Shown here: positions 26,565 through 36,348 of the stretch, in pieces
How positions within the stretch are numbered: position 1 is the stretch's first letter
Layout of the letters: each line of letters starts with the position of its first letter
NCBI GenBank assembly: GCA_014695255.1
Contig: JACJNX010000016.1
Span: forward strand, 1-64,000
From: Cyanobacteria bacterium FACHB-63
GTDB taxonomy: Bacteria; Cyanobacteriota; Cyanobacteriia; Leptolyngbyales; Leptolyngbyaceae
Direction: 5' to 3'
DNA length: 64,000 bases
Program-made: the position numbers and the translations under genes
The notes under the pieces: model-generated
The model's input: the letters and a program-made list of their open reading frames with translations, nothing else
The model's database searches: none
Told to the model about the DNA's origin: nothing

Positions 26565-28078
26565 GGCTTGCCCATCTGATAGCCAAAGAGATTCGGATCA
26601 ACTTCTCCCAACTTTAGATCAGCCAGTCCATATTCTGCCCAACGTCGATCGACCATTGCCGCTACATCCGGATCAGACTTGAGCGGATCAGCCCAAGGTC
26701 GATCGGTTTCGGGGAAAACTTTCGTCGTTGCATCAATGCCCATCCGACTACCCAAGCCCGGTTTTTCTGTGGCAAAATCCAGCGAATCAAAAGGATTTTC
26801 CGGCAAGATAAACACATCCCGCGCCGGATCAACCTTCGAGGTAATCGCCCAAACAACCGCTCTCGGATCGCGAATGTTGATGTCTTTATCCACCACAATT
26901 ACAAACTTGGTGTAGGTAAACTGCGGTAACGCACTCCAAAACGCTAACGCCGCTCGTCTCGCTTGTCCGGGATAGGCTTTATCGATCGAAATCACCGCCG
27001 CTTTATAGCTCAAAGCCTCCATCGGCAAGAAGAAATCGATAATCTCAGGCACCTGCTGCCGCAAAATCGGCGTGTAAATGCGATTGAGGGCGATCGCCAT
27101 CATCGCGTCTTCTTTCGGGGGTCGTCCGCTAAATGTCGTGAGATACACTGGATTTTTGCGATGGGTCAGACAGTGAAACCGCAGTAAAGGCGCTTTCTCG
27201 TTCACGCCACCGTAATACCCCATGTGATCTCCCGCAGGACCATCGATCGCCGTATCTCCCGGCGTAATCGTGCCTTCCAACACAAACTCCGAGTCCGCAG
27301 GCACTTCTAAATCGACGGTTTTACACTTCGCCAGGTGAACACCCGTTCCGCCATACAAGCCAGCAAATAGCCACTCAGAAAGATCCACCGGTAACGGAGT
27401 CGCCGCCGCCATGATAATCAGTGGATCAACTCCAAGCGCGATCGCCACTTCTAATTTCTCGCCACGCTCCGCCGCTTTTCTCAAATGCCGCGTCGCTCCC
27501 CGCACCGAGAGCCACTGCACCGTCATCGTATTCTTCGACTGCAACTGCAACCGATACACCCCAACATTGGGAATCTTAGTTTCGGGATCTTTCGTAATCA
27601 TCAATCCTAGCGTGAGCACCTTCCCCGCATCACCCGGATACACCCGCAGGAAGGGTATTTGATTCAAATCCACCTCATCGTCTTTCAGCACAATCTGCTG
27701 ACAAGCGGGGAGAAAATCGCGAGAAGGTTTCGCTTGCACCACATCGTAGAGAACCTTACCCAGCTCGATCGCTTGCGAAAACTTCTTCGGCGGGCGCGGT
27801 TGATACAGCAGCGCTAATTTCTTACCCAGCGTTTCGAGTTCCTGCGGCGACTCCATATTCATCGCCAAACACACCCGCTCCACCGTTCCCATCAAATTCA
27901 CCGCAACTGGATAAGGCGACCCTTTGACATTCTCAAATAACAATCCAGGCCCACCCCGCTGCAACATCCGATTCGCAATCTCTGAAATTTCTAAGTCAGG
28001 ATCAACCAGCGTTGAAATCCGGCGCAACTGTCCGCGTTCTTCTAGCTGTCTGATAAATCCGCGCAAATCTCTCGGCAT
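26561..28078 (-). CDS. ubiD: UbiD family decarboxylase
   Basis: UbiD enzymes use prenylated FMN to decarboxylate aromatic acids; in cyanobacteria this one is expected to act on the prenylated 4-hydroxybenzoate intermediate of plastoquinone synthesis. The start is ATG 28078 (MPRDLRGFIRQLEERGQLRRI, 505 residues). An in-frame frame extends to 28192, but the added residues are not family-like. Signature segments are PGLLFENVKGSPYPVAVN, FLRVYPGDAG, TIDGPAGDHMGYYGG (in GDTAIDGPAGD) and KEDAMMAIALNRIY. The flavin prenyltransferase gene ubiX is not in the window. Confidence 0.92.
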   Translation of the reverse strand: MPRDLRGFIRQLEERGQLRRISTLVDPDLEISEIANRMLQRGGPGLLFENVKGSPYPVAVNLMGTVERVCLAMNMESPQELETLGKKLALLYQPRPPKKFSQAIELGKVLYDVVQAKPSRDFLPACQQIVLKDDEVDLNQIPFLRVYPGDAGKVLTLGLMITKDPETKIPNVGVYRLQLQSKNTMTVQWLSVRGATRHLRKAAERGEKLEVAIALGVDPLIIMAAATPLPVDLSEWLFAGLYGGTGVHLAKCKTVDLEVPADSEFVLEGTITPGDTAIDGPAGDHMGYYGGVNEKAPLLRFHCLTHRKNPVYLTTFSGRPPKEDAMMAIALNRIYTPILRQQVPEIIDFFLPMEALSYKAAVISIDKAYPGQARRAALAFWSALPQFTYTKFVIVVDKDINIRDPRAVVWAITSKVDPARDVFILPENPFDSLDFATEKPGLGSRMGIDATTKVFPETDRPWADPLKSDPDVAAMVDRRWAEYGLADLKLGEVDPNLFGYQMGKP

Positions 28079-28234
28079 GATTGAGCAATGTAAAGAACTT
28101 CTTTCATTATGAAGGCGCAGGGAGAGCGATCGCGAACCGGATCGGTCGCAGAGCATTCCAATGGTACGAATTCCAATTGTGCTCCAGGGCACTTTAAACC
28201 TAAATCTCTGTCACTCCTGACTTGTCCTCCACTC

Positions 28235-29062
28235 ATGTCTATCCAAAGAGTTCCACTCGAAGCCGTACAGAAGATTAGACAGTACCTCAAAACGATTCTG
28301 ATAGTGCCAGAGTCGGAAAATTGTCCGGATAGATATACCGAGCAGGACGAACCCCCCATGCCCGAATCTCTTGAAGAGTTGGGCAGTTTGTTTCACTTCG
28401 GCATCTCTTTGGAGCAAACTCTCCAAATGCCTAATCGTCAGGGTCAATGGTTTATCAGCGCTGCAAATCCGGGCGCAGCACTGATGAAGCTACCAGGCTT
28501 AGCACTAAAGCCTGGACTCCGCTTGGTGAGCTACCTCTACCGCTTAGACAACGATGGAACCGGAGTAACATGGGCGATTCCAGAACAGTTTAGTACGACC
28601 GAGTATCTAGAAAAAGCGCTAATGAGTGCTGGCGATGCTTGTACCGCGCTCCACGATCGCAACACACCCCCTAAACCTGAAGCCGCACTACCAAACTTGA
28701 TGGACGCGATCGAGGGCGATCATTCTCTGATGTCGTTTCTCATTGCCTCTCTGTTGTACCGCGAACTGCTGGAATTCGGCAAAGTCGGGAGATCGGCAAG
28801 TTGGAACCATCAACACCTGATCAAAGCGCTCCCGCCGCATCCTAACTGGCAGTGGTGCACCGAAATCCCGAAAGATTTTTCGCCTAAAGTTCGAGTCGTT
28901 CCAGATGGGCGAGTCGCGATCGAATTTTTCACCTGTCGCACCGTCGCTCCAATTGCCATTTTCCAGCACGTCGATCAGTATCAGGCAGGACAGTACCACC
29001 CGAAATCTGTCGATCGAGCGATCGCCCTCCTCCGACCAACCAACGGCGGAGTTAAGCATTAG
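28235..29062 (+). CDS. conserved hypothetical protein
   Basis: I do not recognise this family. The start at ATG 28235 (MSIQRVPLEAVQKIRQ, 275 residues) is chosen because the preceding in-frame 42 codons from 28109 overlap the ubiD promoter region and look non-coding. The protein is soluble, mixed alpha/beta, with no signal peptide. Notable segments are GQWFISAANPGAALMKLPGLALKPGLRL, TGVTWAIPEQF and CRTVAPIAIFQHVDQYQ. It diverges from ubiD and shares a TTAG stop overlap with the convergent RodZ-like gene. Confidence 0.65.
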   Translation: MSIQRVPLEAVQKIRQYLKTILIVPESENCPDRYTEQDEPPMPESLEELGSLFHFGISLEQTLQMPNRQGQWFISAANPGAALMKLPGLALKPGLRLVSYLYRLDNDGTGVTWAIPEQFSTTEYLEKALMSAGDACTALHDRNTPPKPEAALPNLMDAIEGDHSLMSFLIASLLYRELLEFGKVGRSASWNHQHLIKALPPHPNWQWCTEIPKDFSPKVRVVPDGRVAIEFFTCRTVAPIAIFQHVDQYQAGQYHPKSVDRAIALLRPTNGGVKH

Positions 29063-30096
29063 GGCGTAGGTGGAAATGTTGCTCTTTGAACTTCCCCAGC
29101 ACCGCCCATCGGCTTAAAGGTGGCGTTGTTGTAAGAAAGAGCTACTCCGCCCGCATTCCCAGCCGTCACAACGACTTGATTTTTCCCGCTCCACGATCGC
29201 TGAGTTCCCTGGGGCAGCGTTCCTTCAAATTCCGTTTTGCCATCCACCACCACTTCAACCCAGCTTTCCTCGTTGACATTCATTTTCACCCCGACTGTGC
29301 CGGTTGAAGTTGGGCTTGCTGGAGCAGAAGCGGCAGGAGTCGGACTAGGAGCAACGATCGACGGTTGAGGCGGCGTTACCGGAGCGGTTGCAGCCGTTGG
29401 AGCAGGACGCTCAGCCGGACGATTGAAAAGACTGGCAGCCAGTACACCAATCACGCCGAGAGCGATCGCTCCTCCTAGCGCGATTAGGGGCAATCGGGTC
29501 GTTTCTTTTGGTGCAGGCGTATCGACTCTTACTCTCGGCTCATCCCGAATTAGCTCAGGCTCTAATTTTTTCGGTTCATTCCGAATTAACTCAGGCTCTG
29601 ACTTTTTCGCTTCATCCCGAATTAACTCAGGCTCTGACTTTTTCGGCTCGCTGCGGATCAGCTCAGGTTCTGACTTTTTCGGCTCGTCGCGAATCAGTTT
29701 AGGTTCTGGCAGCTTCAGGGGGGGAGGCGGCGTAATAGGTGCAGCAGGCTTTGGCGGCACGGGCGCTTGAACAACAGGCTTCAAGGGTGGCTCTGGGGTA
29801 GAAGTGATTAAGGTTGCCGCAGAAGAAGTAGGGAGCGGAGACAAGTCCACTGTAAATTCTTTCGATAGGGCAATCCCATTCAAGCCGATCGCGTCTGCAT
29901 AGCGCCGAATAAAGCCCTGGACAAAAACCGGTTCTGGAAGGCGATCGAGGTTCGCATCTTCGATCGCGTTAAGGAGGCGCAGCGGAATGTATGTCTTTGC
30001 AGCAATTTCTTCAAGCGACATTGACTTTTTCTGGCGCTCTTCACTGAGGCGAGTTCCGATCGCTTTGAGTTGTTCCTGTTGTGCTGAATTGCCCAT
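29059..30096 (-). CDS. RodZ-like helix-turn-helix membrane protein
   Basis: The 345-residue protein has an N-terminal Cro/CI-type helix-turn-helix (RLSEERQKKSMSLEEIAAKTYIPLRLLNAIE, residues 15-45, then VQGFIRRYADAIGL). A Pro- and charge-rich linker follows, then one transmembrane helix (LIALGGAIALGVIGVLAASLF, near 210-230). A second proline-rich stretch precedes a C-terminal beta-rich DUF4115 domain (VNEESWVEVVVDGKTEFEGTL). This is the layout of RodZ, which links MreB filaments to the membrane. The linker carries five tandem copies of a 12-residue unit like EPELIRDEPKKS (about 29550-29700). mreB is not adjacent. Confidence 0.85.
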   Translation of the reverse strand: MGNSAQQEQLKAIGTRLSEERQKKSMSLEEIAAKTYIPLRLLNAIEDANLDRLPEPVFVQGFIRRYADAIGLNGIALSKEFTVDLSPLPTSSAATLITSTPEPPLKPVVQAPVPPKPAAPITPPPPLKLPEPKLIRDEPKKSEPELIRSEPKKSEPELIRDEAKKSEPELIRNEPKKLEPELIRDEPRVRVDTPAPKETTRLPLIALGGAIALGVIGVLAASLFNRPAERPAPTAATAPVTPPQPSIVAPSPTPAASAPASPTSTGTVGVKMNVNEESWVEVVVDGKTEFEGTLPQGTQRSWSGKNQVVVTAGNAGGVALSYNNATFKPMGGAGEVQRATFPPTP

Positions 30097-30255
30097 AAGT
30101 CCTACCGCTTTCCCTTAGCCTAGCGTCACACAGAGCACTTTAAATCAAGTCTATGCAGTCGAGTCAAGCGTATCGCATCTTGTTCCGGTGTACAAAATTG
30201 CAATTATATTTTCAGTATGATGAGCAACAGTCCAATGTTTGTAAAGTGAAACGGG

Positions 30256-30741
30256 ATGCTGCGTAGACCGGATATTGCTTTTATTCCAACGCCTCAAAGC
30301 GCGATCGATGTGCTGCTTGAGACATTACGGGTGAATCGATCGGATGTAATTTACGACCTCGGTTGTGGCGATGGTCAGGTGTTAATTACGGCAGCTTTGA
30401 GGTACGGAGCGCGGGGTGTAGGGATTGATATTGATTCAGTGCGAATTGAAGAAGCCCAAATGAAAGCAGAACAGGCGGGAGTGAGCGATCGTCTAACCTT
30501 TCGAGAGCAAGATCTGTTTGAGAGTCGATTTGAAGAGGCTTCGATCGTGGTTCTTTATCTGTTACCGCATTTGAATCTCAGGCTTCGACCTGCATTACTG
30601 GAACAGCTTCGGCCGGGAACTCGGATTGCATCGATCGATTTTGATATGGGCGATTGGCAACCTGAAAAAGTAATCAAGCTTGAGATTGAAGAAGAAACAA
30701 CCTTGTATTTCTGGACGATTCCAGAGGCGATCGCACGTTAA
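30256..30741 (+). CDS. SAM-dependent methyltransferase, small
   Basis: The 161-residue protein has a class I methyltransferase core. Motif I is IYDLGCGDGQVLITAA (near residue 32), followed by the acidic strand-2 end GVGIDIDSVRIEEA, and a post-II region EASIVVLYLLPHLNLRLRP. It starts with RRPDIAFIPTP, a substrate-side motif I have seen in bacterial proteins that resemble the protein-lysine methyltransferase group. The substrate is not known. It converges on petH across a bidirectional terminator. Confidence 0.85.
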   Translation: MLRRPDIAFIPTPQSAIDVLLETLRVNRSDVIYDLGCGDGQVLITAALRYGARGVGIDIDSVRIEEAQMKAEQAGVSDRLTFREQDLFESRFEEASIVVLYLLPHLNLRLRPALLEQLRPGTRIASIDFDMGDWQPEKVIKLEIEEETTLYFWTIPEAIAR

Positions 30742-30776
30742 GGCTAGAGAGATAGAACAACAAGAATTTCAGCAAA

Positions 30777-30810
30777 AAACCGGAAGAATCGCAAAATTCT
30801 TCCGGTTTTC
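30777..30810. terminator. bidirectional intrinsic terminator
   Basis: AACCGGAAGAAT pairs with ATTCTTCCGGTT around a short loop (stem about 30777-30807). A-rich sequence on the left and T-rich on the right let it serve both the methyltransferase gene and the convergent petH. Confidence 0.88.
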
Positions 30811-30831
30811 ATTCAGATTCGCTAACCGGGA

Positions 30832-32127
<1,296 letters not shown>

Positions 32128-32357
32128 TTAGATTAATATGCAACGTTTGGGGATCGATCGCAAATTTACCCCAGCCTGATCTAAACGTGCTTAGAAGCTA
32201 AAACGACTCCCGTTCCTACTTTACAGAGGCTTTGAGACATTCGATCGCGCTAATTGTAAATCTGAGATTAATCTTTTGTCTCTACGGGTGTCTCTACGGG
32301 CGCATTGCTCAAGGCGGAATGCCATTAAATTAAGTTCTGGAGAATTTAGCCCTAGTT

Positions 32358-33602
32358 GTGAAACAGCTAACGATCGCCCGCTTTCACCCCAAACATTCCC
32401 CTTATTTGTACGTGATTGCTGCGTTAATAATCGGCAGTTTACTTCGGGTGATTTATCCCGAAGATATGGAGTGGAAGGCAGACGAGATTTGGAATTATAC
32501 AAACGGTGAAGCGCTGGCACAGGGTCAAATTCCCTTTACCTGGGTAGGAATGCCAAGCAGTGCAAAAGTTCTGAATCCAGGGTTTAGTCTGTGGATCTTT
32601 ACGGCGTTCGGTTGGTTTTCCGATTCACCGATCCAGATGGTGCAGTGGGTGATGTGGCTGAATGTTGCGGCGCTGTGGGTGGTGTTTGGGTTTGTGATTT
32701 GGCAAATTCGCGAAGAAGAACGATCGCCTTGGCTGTGGGGACTCGCGATCGTGGCTGTGAATCCTCTGTCAATTCTGTTTTCTCGCCACCTTTGGACGAG
32801 TGATTTACTGCCACCGCTTGCCGTTTTAACGATCTTAGGGCATTGGTTTCGTCATCGAATCTTTGGCGCTTGGCTCTGGGGTTTAATGGGCACGATGATC
32901 GGACAACTGCACATGAGCGGCTTTTTTTATGGAGCAGGCTTGTTTCTCTGGACAGTTTGGCGAGATTACAAAGAGAAACGATTAGCAAGAACGGCTTGGA
33001 AGGCTTGGGCAGTTGGAACAATTTTGGGGCTGATTCCGTTTGTGATGTGGCTACGCTTGGTGATCGATACTTTTGGAGGTGCGGGTCGTCCAATTTTGTC
33101 GCTGTTATTTCCGAAGTTTTATTTGCAGTGGATTGTTTTAGGATTAGGCACGAATCTGAGTTATTCGCTCGGAAAAATTATGTGGAGCCATTTCATTCAG
33201 GAGCCGCTAATTTTCGGACAGCCGACTTATCTGATTGGCATTGCTCATCTGATTCTGGTTGCGATCGGGCTTAAAGTCCTGGTTTCTTTCATTCGTCGCA
33301 AGCCGTTAAATCCGCCTGCTCCGCGATCACTCGACTTTTATTTCAATGCAATGGGAATTGGCATGGGAGGATTAATCACGCTGTCGATGCTCAACATTCC
33401 GCCGCATTATGTCGTTGCTCCATTTCCGTTTATCCATATTTGGTGGGCAACTCGGTTGCAAAATCGTTGGCGATCGCTCGTGGCGCTGATTTTGCTTCAG
33501 CTTTTTATCTCTGTGACGTTTATTGCGTTTATTCACCGGACAGGCGGATTTGCGGATTCAGGCTATGGCGTTACTTACCGGATGCAAATGCAGCAAAAAT
33601 AG
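32358..33602 (+). CDS. polytopic membrane protein, probable GT-C glycosyltransferase
   Basis: The 414-residue protein starts at GTG 32358. After helix 1 it has the acidic loop YPEDMEWKADEIWNYTNGEALAQG, a typical GT-C (ArnT/PMT-like) active-site loop, followed by about nine more hydrophobic helices. Near the middle are SRHLWTSDLLPPLAVLT and GQLHMSGFFYGAG. There is no soluble C-terminal domain. It would transfer a sugar from a polyprenyl-phosphate donor on the outer face of the membrane; donor and acceptor are unknown. It lies between divergent petH and prk. The terminator at 33708 may be its own. Confidence 0.75.
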   Translation: MKQLTIARFHPKHSPYLYVIAALIIGSLLRVIYPEDMEWKADEIWNYTNGEALAQGQIPFTWVGMPSSAKVLNPGFSLWIFTAFGWFSDSPIQMVQWVMWLNVAALWVVFGFVIWQIREEERSPWLWGLAIVAVNPLSILFSRHLWTSDLLPPLAVLTILGHWFRHRIFGAWLWGLMGTMIGQLHMSGFFYGAGLFLWTVWRDYKEKRLARTAWKAWAVGTILGLIPFVMWLRLVIDTFGGAGRPILSLLFPKFYLQWIVLGLGTNLSYSLGKIMWSHFIQEPLIFGQPTYLIGIAHLILVAIGLKVLVSFIRRKPLNPPAPRSLDFYFNAMGIGMGGLITLSMLNIPPHYVVAPFPFIHIWWATRLQNRWRSLVALILLQLFISVTFIAFIHRTGGFADSGYGVTYRMQMQQK

Positions 33603-33707
33603 TAGATAGTACAAGTAGTACAAAGTTTTATATTTTATTAAGGCTTGTACCAGGGATCGCGATTTGGTAGAATCCCCTTAACCGATAGTATTAAATACTT
33701 ATCGCTG

Positions 33708-33747
33708 TACCTTGAGCCTTGATCGGCTGCTTGCAAGGTATTTTTTT
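33708..33747 (+). terminator. intrinsic terminator between the GT-C gene and prk
   Basis: TACCTTG (33708-33714) pairs with CAAGGTA (33734-33740), and inside it AGCC pairs with GGCT with a bulge. Seven T follow directly. It is 106 bases after the upstream stop and 175 bases before the prk start. The rest of 33603-33921 holds no gene I can see. Confidence 0.7.
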
Positions 33748-33921
33748 GCGGCGACTTGGAGCAATCTCAAATCCCGTAGTAATACTTTGCGCTGTGACTC
33801 GTGAAGGTAAAGCGATCGATAAAGCAATTTGTCGATCAACCGAAGCACTATCGATGCAGCCTCGACTCTCCGGGCTGATCTTATAAACCGTCGTTGACTT
33901 TTTTGTTATTAGAGGAACCTT

Positions 33922-34932
33922 ATGACCAGTAAGCCAGACCGCGTGGTTTTGATTGGCGTTGCCGGAGACTCCGGATGCGGTAAGTCCACGTTTCTGCGCC
34001 GAATCACAGATTTGTTTGGGGAAGATTTCGTCACTGTGATCTGCCTGGATGATTACCACAGTCTGGATCGGAAACAGCGCAAGGAAACGGGCATCACCGC
34101 ACTCAACCCGAAGGCAAACAACTTTGATTTGATGTACGAGCAAATCAAAGCGCTGAAAAACGGAGAAACGATCGACAAGCCGATTTACAACCACGAAACC
34201 GGAATGATCGATCCGCCAGAGAAAGTTGAGCCGAACCATATTGTCGTGATTGAGGGCTTACATCCGCTCTACGACCAGCGAGTGCGTGAGTTGATCGACT
34301 TCAGCGTTTATCTCGACATTAGTGATGAAGTCAAAATCGCCTGGAAAATCCAGCGCGACATGGCAGAACGTGGTCACAGCTATGAGGATGTGTTGGCGCA
34401 AATCAATTCGCGCAAACCCGACTTTGATGCGTACATCGATCCGCAAAAAGAATTCGCAGATGTGGTGATCCAAGTGTTGCCCACGCAGTTGATCAAAGAC
34501 GATCAAGAGCGTAAGGTTCTGCGCGTTCAAATGATTCAGCGTGACGGCATCGAAGGATATGATCCGGTTTACCTATTTGATGAAGGTTCCACGATCGATT
34601 GGACTCCTTGCGGTCGCAAGCTGACCTGTTCGTATCCCGGCATCAGAATGCACTACGGACCGGATGTGTACTACAAGCACAGCGTTTCAGTCCTCGAAGT
34701 GGATGGTCAGTTCGACAAGCTCGAAGAAGTGATCTACATCGAGCAGCATTTGAGCAAGACTTCAGCGAAGTACAACGGTGAAGTTACCGAACTGTTGCTA
34801 CAACACCGGGAGTATCCGGGTTCCACCAACGGAACGGGACTGTTCCAAGTGCTGACTGGTCTGAAGATGCGGGCAACCTATGAGCGTCTGACGAATAAGG
34901 CTGGAGCGACAAAAATTCCGGCGAAGGTCTAG
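33922..34932 (+). CDS. prk: phosphoribulokinase
   Basis: PRK phosphorylates ribulose 5-phosphate to the RuBisCO substrate ribulose 1,5-bisphosphate in the Calvin cycle. The 336-residue protein has the P-loop GVAGDSGCGKST with Cys19, and VICLDDYHS with Cys41. This pair forms the thioredoxin-controlled disulfide. A second pair, Cys230 and Cys236 (TPCGRKLTC), matches the C-terminal disulfide that helps GAPDH/CP12/PRK complex formation. KANNFDLMYEQ and IEGLHPLYD are the usual substrate motifs. GAGGAA precedes ATG 33922. A perfect-stem terminator follows. Confidence 0.98.
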   Translation: MTSKPDRVVLIGVAGDSGCGKSTFLRRITDLFGEDFVTVICLDDYHSLDRKQRKETGITALNPKANNFDLMYEQIKALKNGETIDKPIYNHETGMIDPPEKVEPNHIVVIEGLHPLYDQRVRELIDFSVYLDISDEVKIAWKIQRDMAERGHSYEDVLAQINSRKPDFDAYIDPQKEFADVVIQVLPTQLIKDDQERKVLRVQMIQRDGIEGYDPVYLFDEGSTIDWTPCGRKLTCSYPGIRMHYGPDVYYKHSVSVLEVDGQFDKLEEVIYIEQHLSKTSAKYNGEVTELLLQHREYPGSTNGTGLFQVLTGLKMRATYERLTNKAGATKIPAKV

Positions 34933-34952
34933 AGCGAATTGAGATGAATTGA

Positions 34953-34982
34953 AGCGGCAGCGCGATCGCGCTGCCGCTTTGT
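34953..34982 (+). terminator. palindromic terminator after prk
   Basis: A perfectly self-complementary 26-base sequence (34953-34978) has AGCGGCAGC and GCTGCCGCT as outer arms and a GCGATCGC (HIP1) core, followed by TTGTTTT. The loop must open within the HIP1 core. Confidence 0.75.
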
Positions 34983-35065
34983 TTTGGGATTAACCAATTA
35001 CGATCGCCAATGTCTCCAATAAGTTCTCCTTGGGATCAAGCGATAAGTGGTGCAGCGTTTTGACT

Positions 35066-35071
35066 TATAAT
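35066..35071 (+). promoter_or_regulatory. candidate -10 box upstream of the six-repeat protein
   Basis: A perfect TATAAT lies 110 bases before the start codon at 35181. I see no clear -35 box at the usual distance, so this is tentative. Confidence 0.3.
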
Positions 35072-35180
35072 GATTCCTTAAGATTCGTGATTTATCAAAA
35101 TATTTGTTTGCTGCGCCACCTAGGTAAGTTCTTCCGGTTGTGAGCAAGCGGTAATCCTGTACAAGAGAGGACAAGGCGCG

Positions 35181-35816
35181 ATGGCGACGAGCCGTAGGAA
35201 TCAGTCAACTACTCGCAGAGCATCCAGCCGAAACACCACAGCGGCGAAAACTTCGGTTCCAGTTGATTCTTCACCCGCAACACCGGAGACTTCCACTTCA
35301 GAAGCTCCCGTTTCAGAACCCCCTACTAAATCGAGCGACGAACCCGCCGAGTCATCCACACCAGCACCCACCAAAGAGGAAATCCCTATGAGTAATTCAG
35401 AGTTGATTGAAGCAACGGCAACTCCTGCAGAAGGCAATGGAGGTGCAATCGAAATTCTTAGCCTTCCAAGCTTGTCTGCTGGAAATCGTCCGATCATGTC
35501 GGATGATTTTGAGGTGGCAGGTACGATTCAATCGGCGGGAATTCGCCCGATCGAAGCGAGCCATATGGCAATCTACGGCACGATTATGAATGGTCGTCCG
35601 GTGATGTCGAGCAGTCTGAAAGTAGCTGAGATGCTTCCGGGAAATCGCCCGATTTTCTACAGCGATTTTCATGCAGTCGAAGGGTCGGAAACCTTTGGGC
35701 GACCTGTGATGGCGAGTGAACCTGGATTGCTATCAGCAGATCGGCACATGGGCGATCGTCCCGTGTTTTCTAACGATCTGGATGACTCTACCACGCTGAT
35801 GGGTTTCATCGATTAA
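35181..35816 (+). CDS. uncharacterised protein with six G-x-RP-[IV] repeats
   Basis: The 211-residue protein has a basic start (MATSRRNQSTTRRASSRN) and an N-terminal half rich in Ser, Thr, Pro and Glu that is probably disordered. From residue about 95 it carries six copies of a unit of roughly 20 residues built on GNRPI or GRPV: GNRPIMSDDFEV, GIRPIEASHMAI, NGRPVMSSSLKV, GNRPIFYSDFHAV, FGRPVMASEPG and GDRPVFSNDL. I do not recognise a described family. There is no signal peptide or membrane helix. GAGAGGACAAGG precedes ATG 35181. It is a single-gene unit between prk and a strong terminator. Confidence 0.75.
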   Translation: MATSRRNQSTTRRASSRNTTAAKTSVPVDSSPATPETSTSEAPVSEPPTKSSDEPAESSTPAPTKEEIPMSNSELIEATATPAEGNGGAIEILSLPSLSAGNRPIMSDDFEVAGTIQSAGIRPIEASHMAIYGTIMNGRPVMSSSLKVAEMLPGNRPIFYSDFHAVEGSETFGRPVMASEPGLLSADRHMGDRPVFSNDLDDSTTLMGFID

Positions 35817-35840
35817 TTGCTGGCTGAACTTGCAAATTAA

Positions 35841-35880
35841 AACCCCTGCTCTAAAGCTTGTCTTCTAGAGCAGGGGTTTT
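35841..35880 (+). terminator. strong intrinsic terminator
   Basis: CCCCTGCTCTA pairs with TAGAGCAGGGG around a short loop, with AAAA before and TTTT after. It lies about 25 bases after the six-repeat protein stop. Confidence 0.92.
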
Positions 35881-35892
35881 GATTTGGAGATT

Positions 35893-36144
35893 GAGTCTTT
35901 TGATCTCGATAACGAGTCTCTAATGCTCGATGACTTGCCTTTTGATCTCAAGGGCGAGTCTTTAATACTCACGCTTGAGTCTTTTAATCTCAAGGACGAG
36001 TCTTTTAATCTCAATGACGAGTTGTTGATACTCACGCTTGAGTCTTTTAATCTCAAGGACGAGTCTTTTAATCTCAATGGCGAGTCGTTGATACTCACGC
36101 TTGAGTCTTTTAATCTCAAGGACGAGTCTTTTAATCTCGATCGT
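35893..36144. repeat. twelve 21-bp tandem units in a 530-bp intergenic region
   Basis: Twelve consecutive 21-bp units run from 35893 to 36144, most starting GAGTCTTTTAATCTCAA. Units 5-7, 8-10 and 11-12 repeat as a higher-order 63-bp block whose third member reads GAGT..TTGATACTCACGCTT. Because 21 is a multiple of three and stops are absent, both strands stay open. The plus frame would give heptapeptides like ESFNLKD from ATG 35923 to 36321; the minus frame gives SLRLKDS. No ribosome site supports either. The flanks 35817-35892 and 36145-36348 hold only the terminator and unremarkable sequence. Confidence 0.9.
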
Positions 36145-36348
36145 CAGTGTCAGAGACTTTACCGTGACTGCTTTGACTTCTGTGACCTACCATCTACTCG
36201 CAAGTATTTTGATCTGTCATTGCTGAAACTAGAGAATTCGGTTTCTGCGATCGGTGGATTCATTTGCACAGACTCGATTTTTAACGCCTGCTCACGCAAA
36301 GAACCGTTTATCATAGGCTAAATGTCCCCAACCTTCTAGAAACTTCTC

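Noticed and set aside
32599-33093. 164-codon minus-strand frame within the GT-C gene at 32358
   Set aside because: Antisense shadow; the plus strand has a clear membrane-protein pattern.
33603-33921. Riboswitch in the prk leader
   Set aside because: Only a terminator-like hairpin is visible, and no conserved aptamer motif could be recognised.
33691-34239. 182-codon minus-strand frame over the prk start
   Set aside because: It is antisense to the unmistakable prk N-terminus and leader, with no recognisable protein features.
35893-36144. CRISPR array
   Set aside because: The 21-bp units are directly adjacent with no unique spacers, and there are no cas genes in the window.
35923-36321. Protein gene made of ESFNLKD heptads
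   Set aside because: Open frames exist on both strands simply because unit length is a multiple of three; no ribosome binding site or promoter was found.
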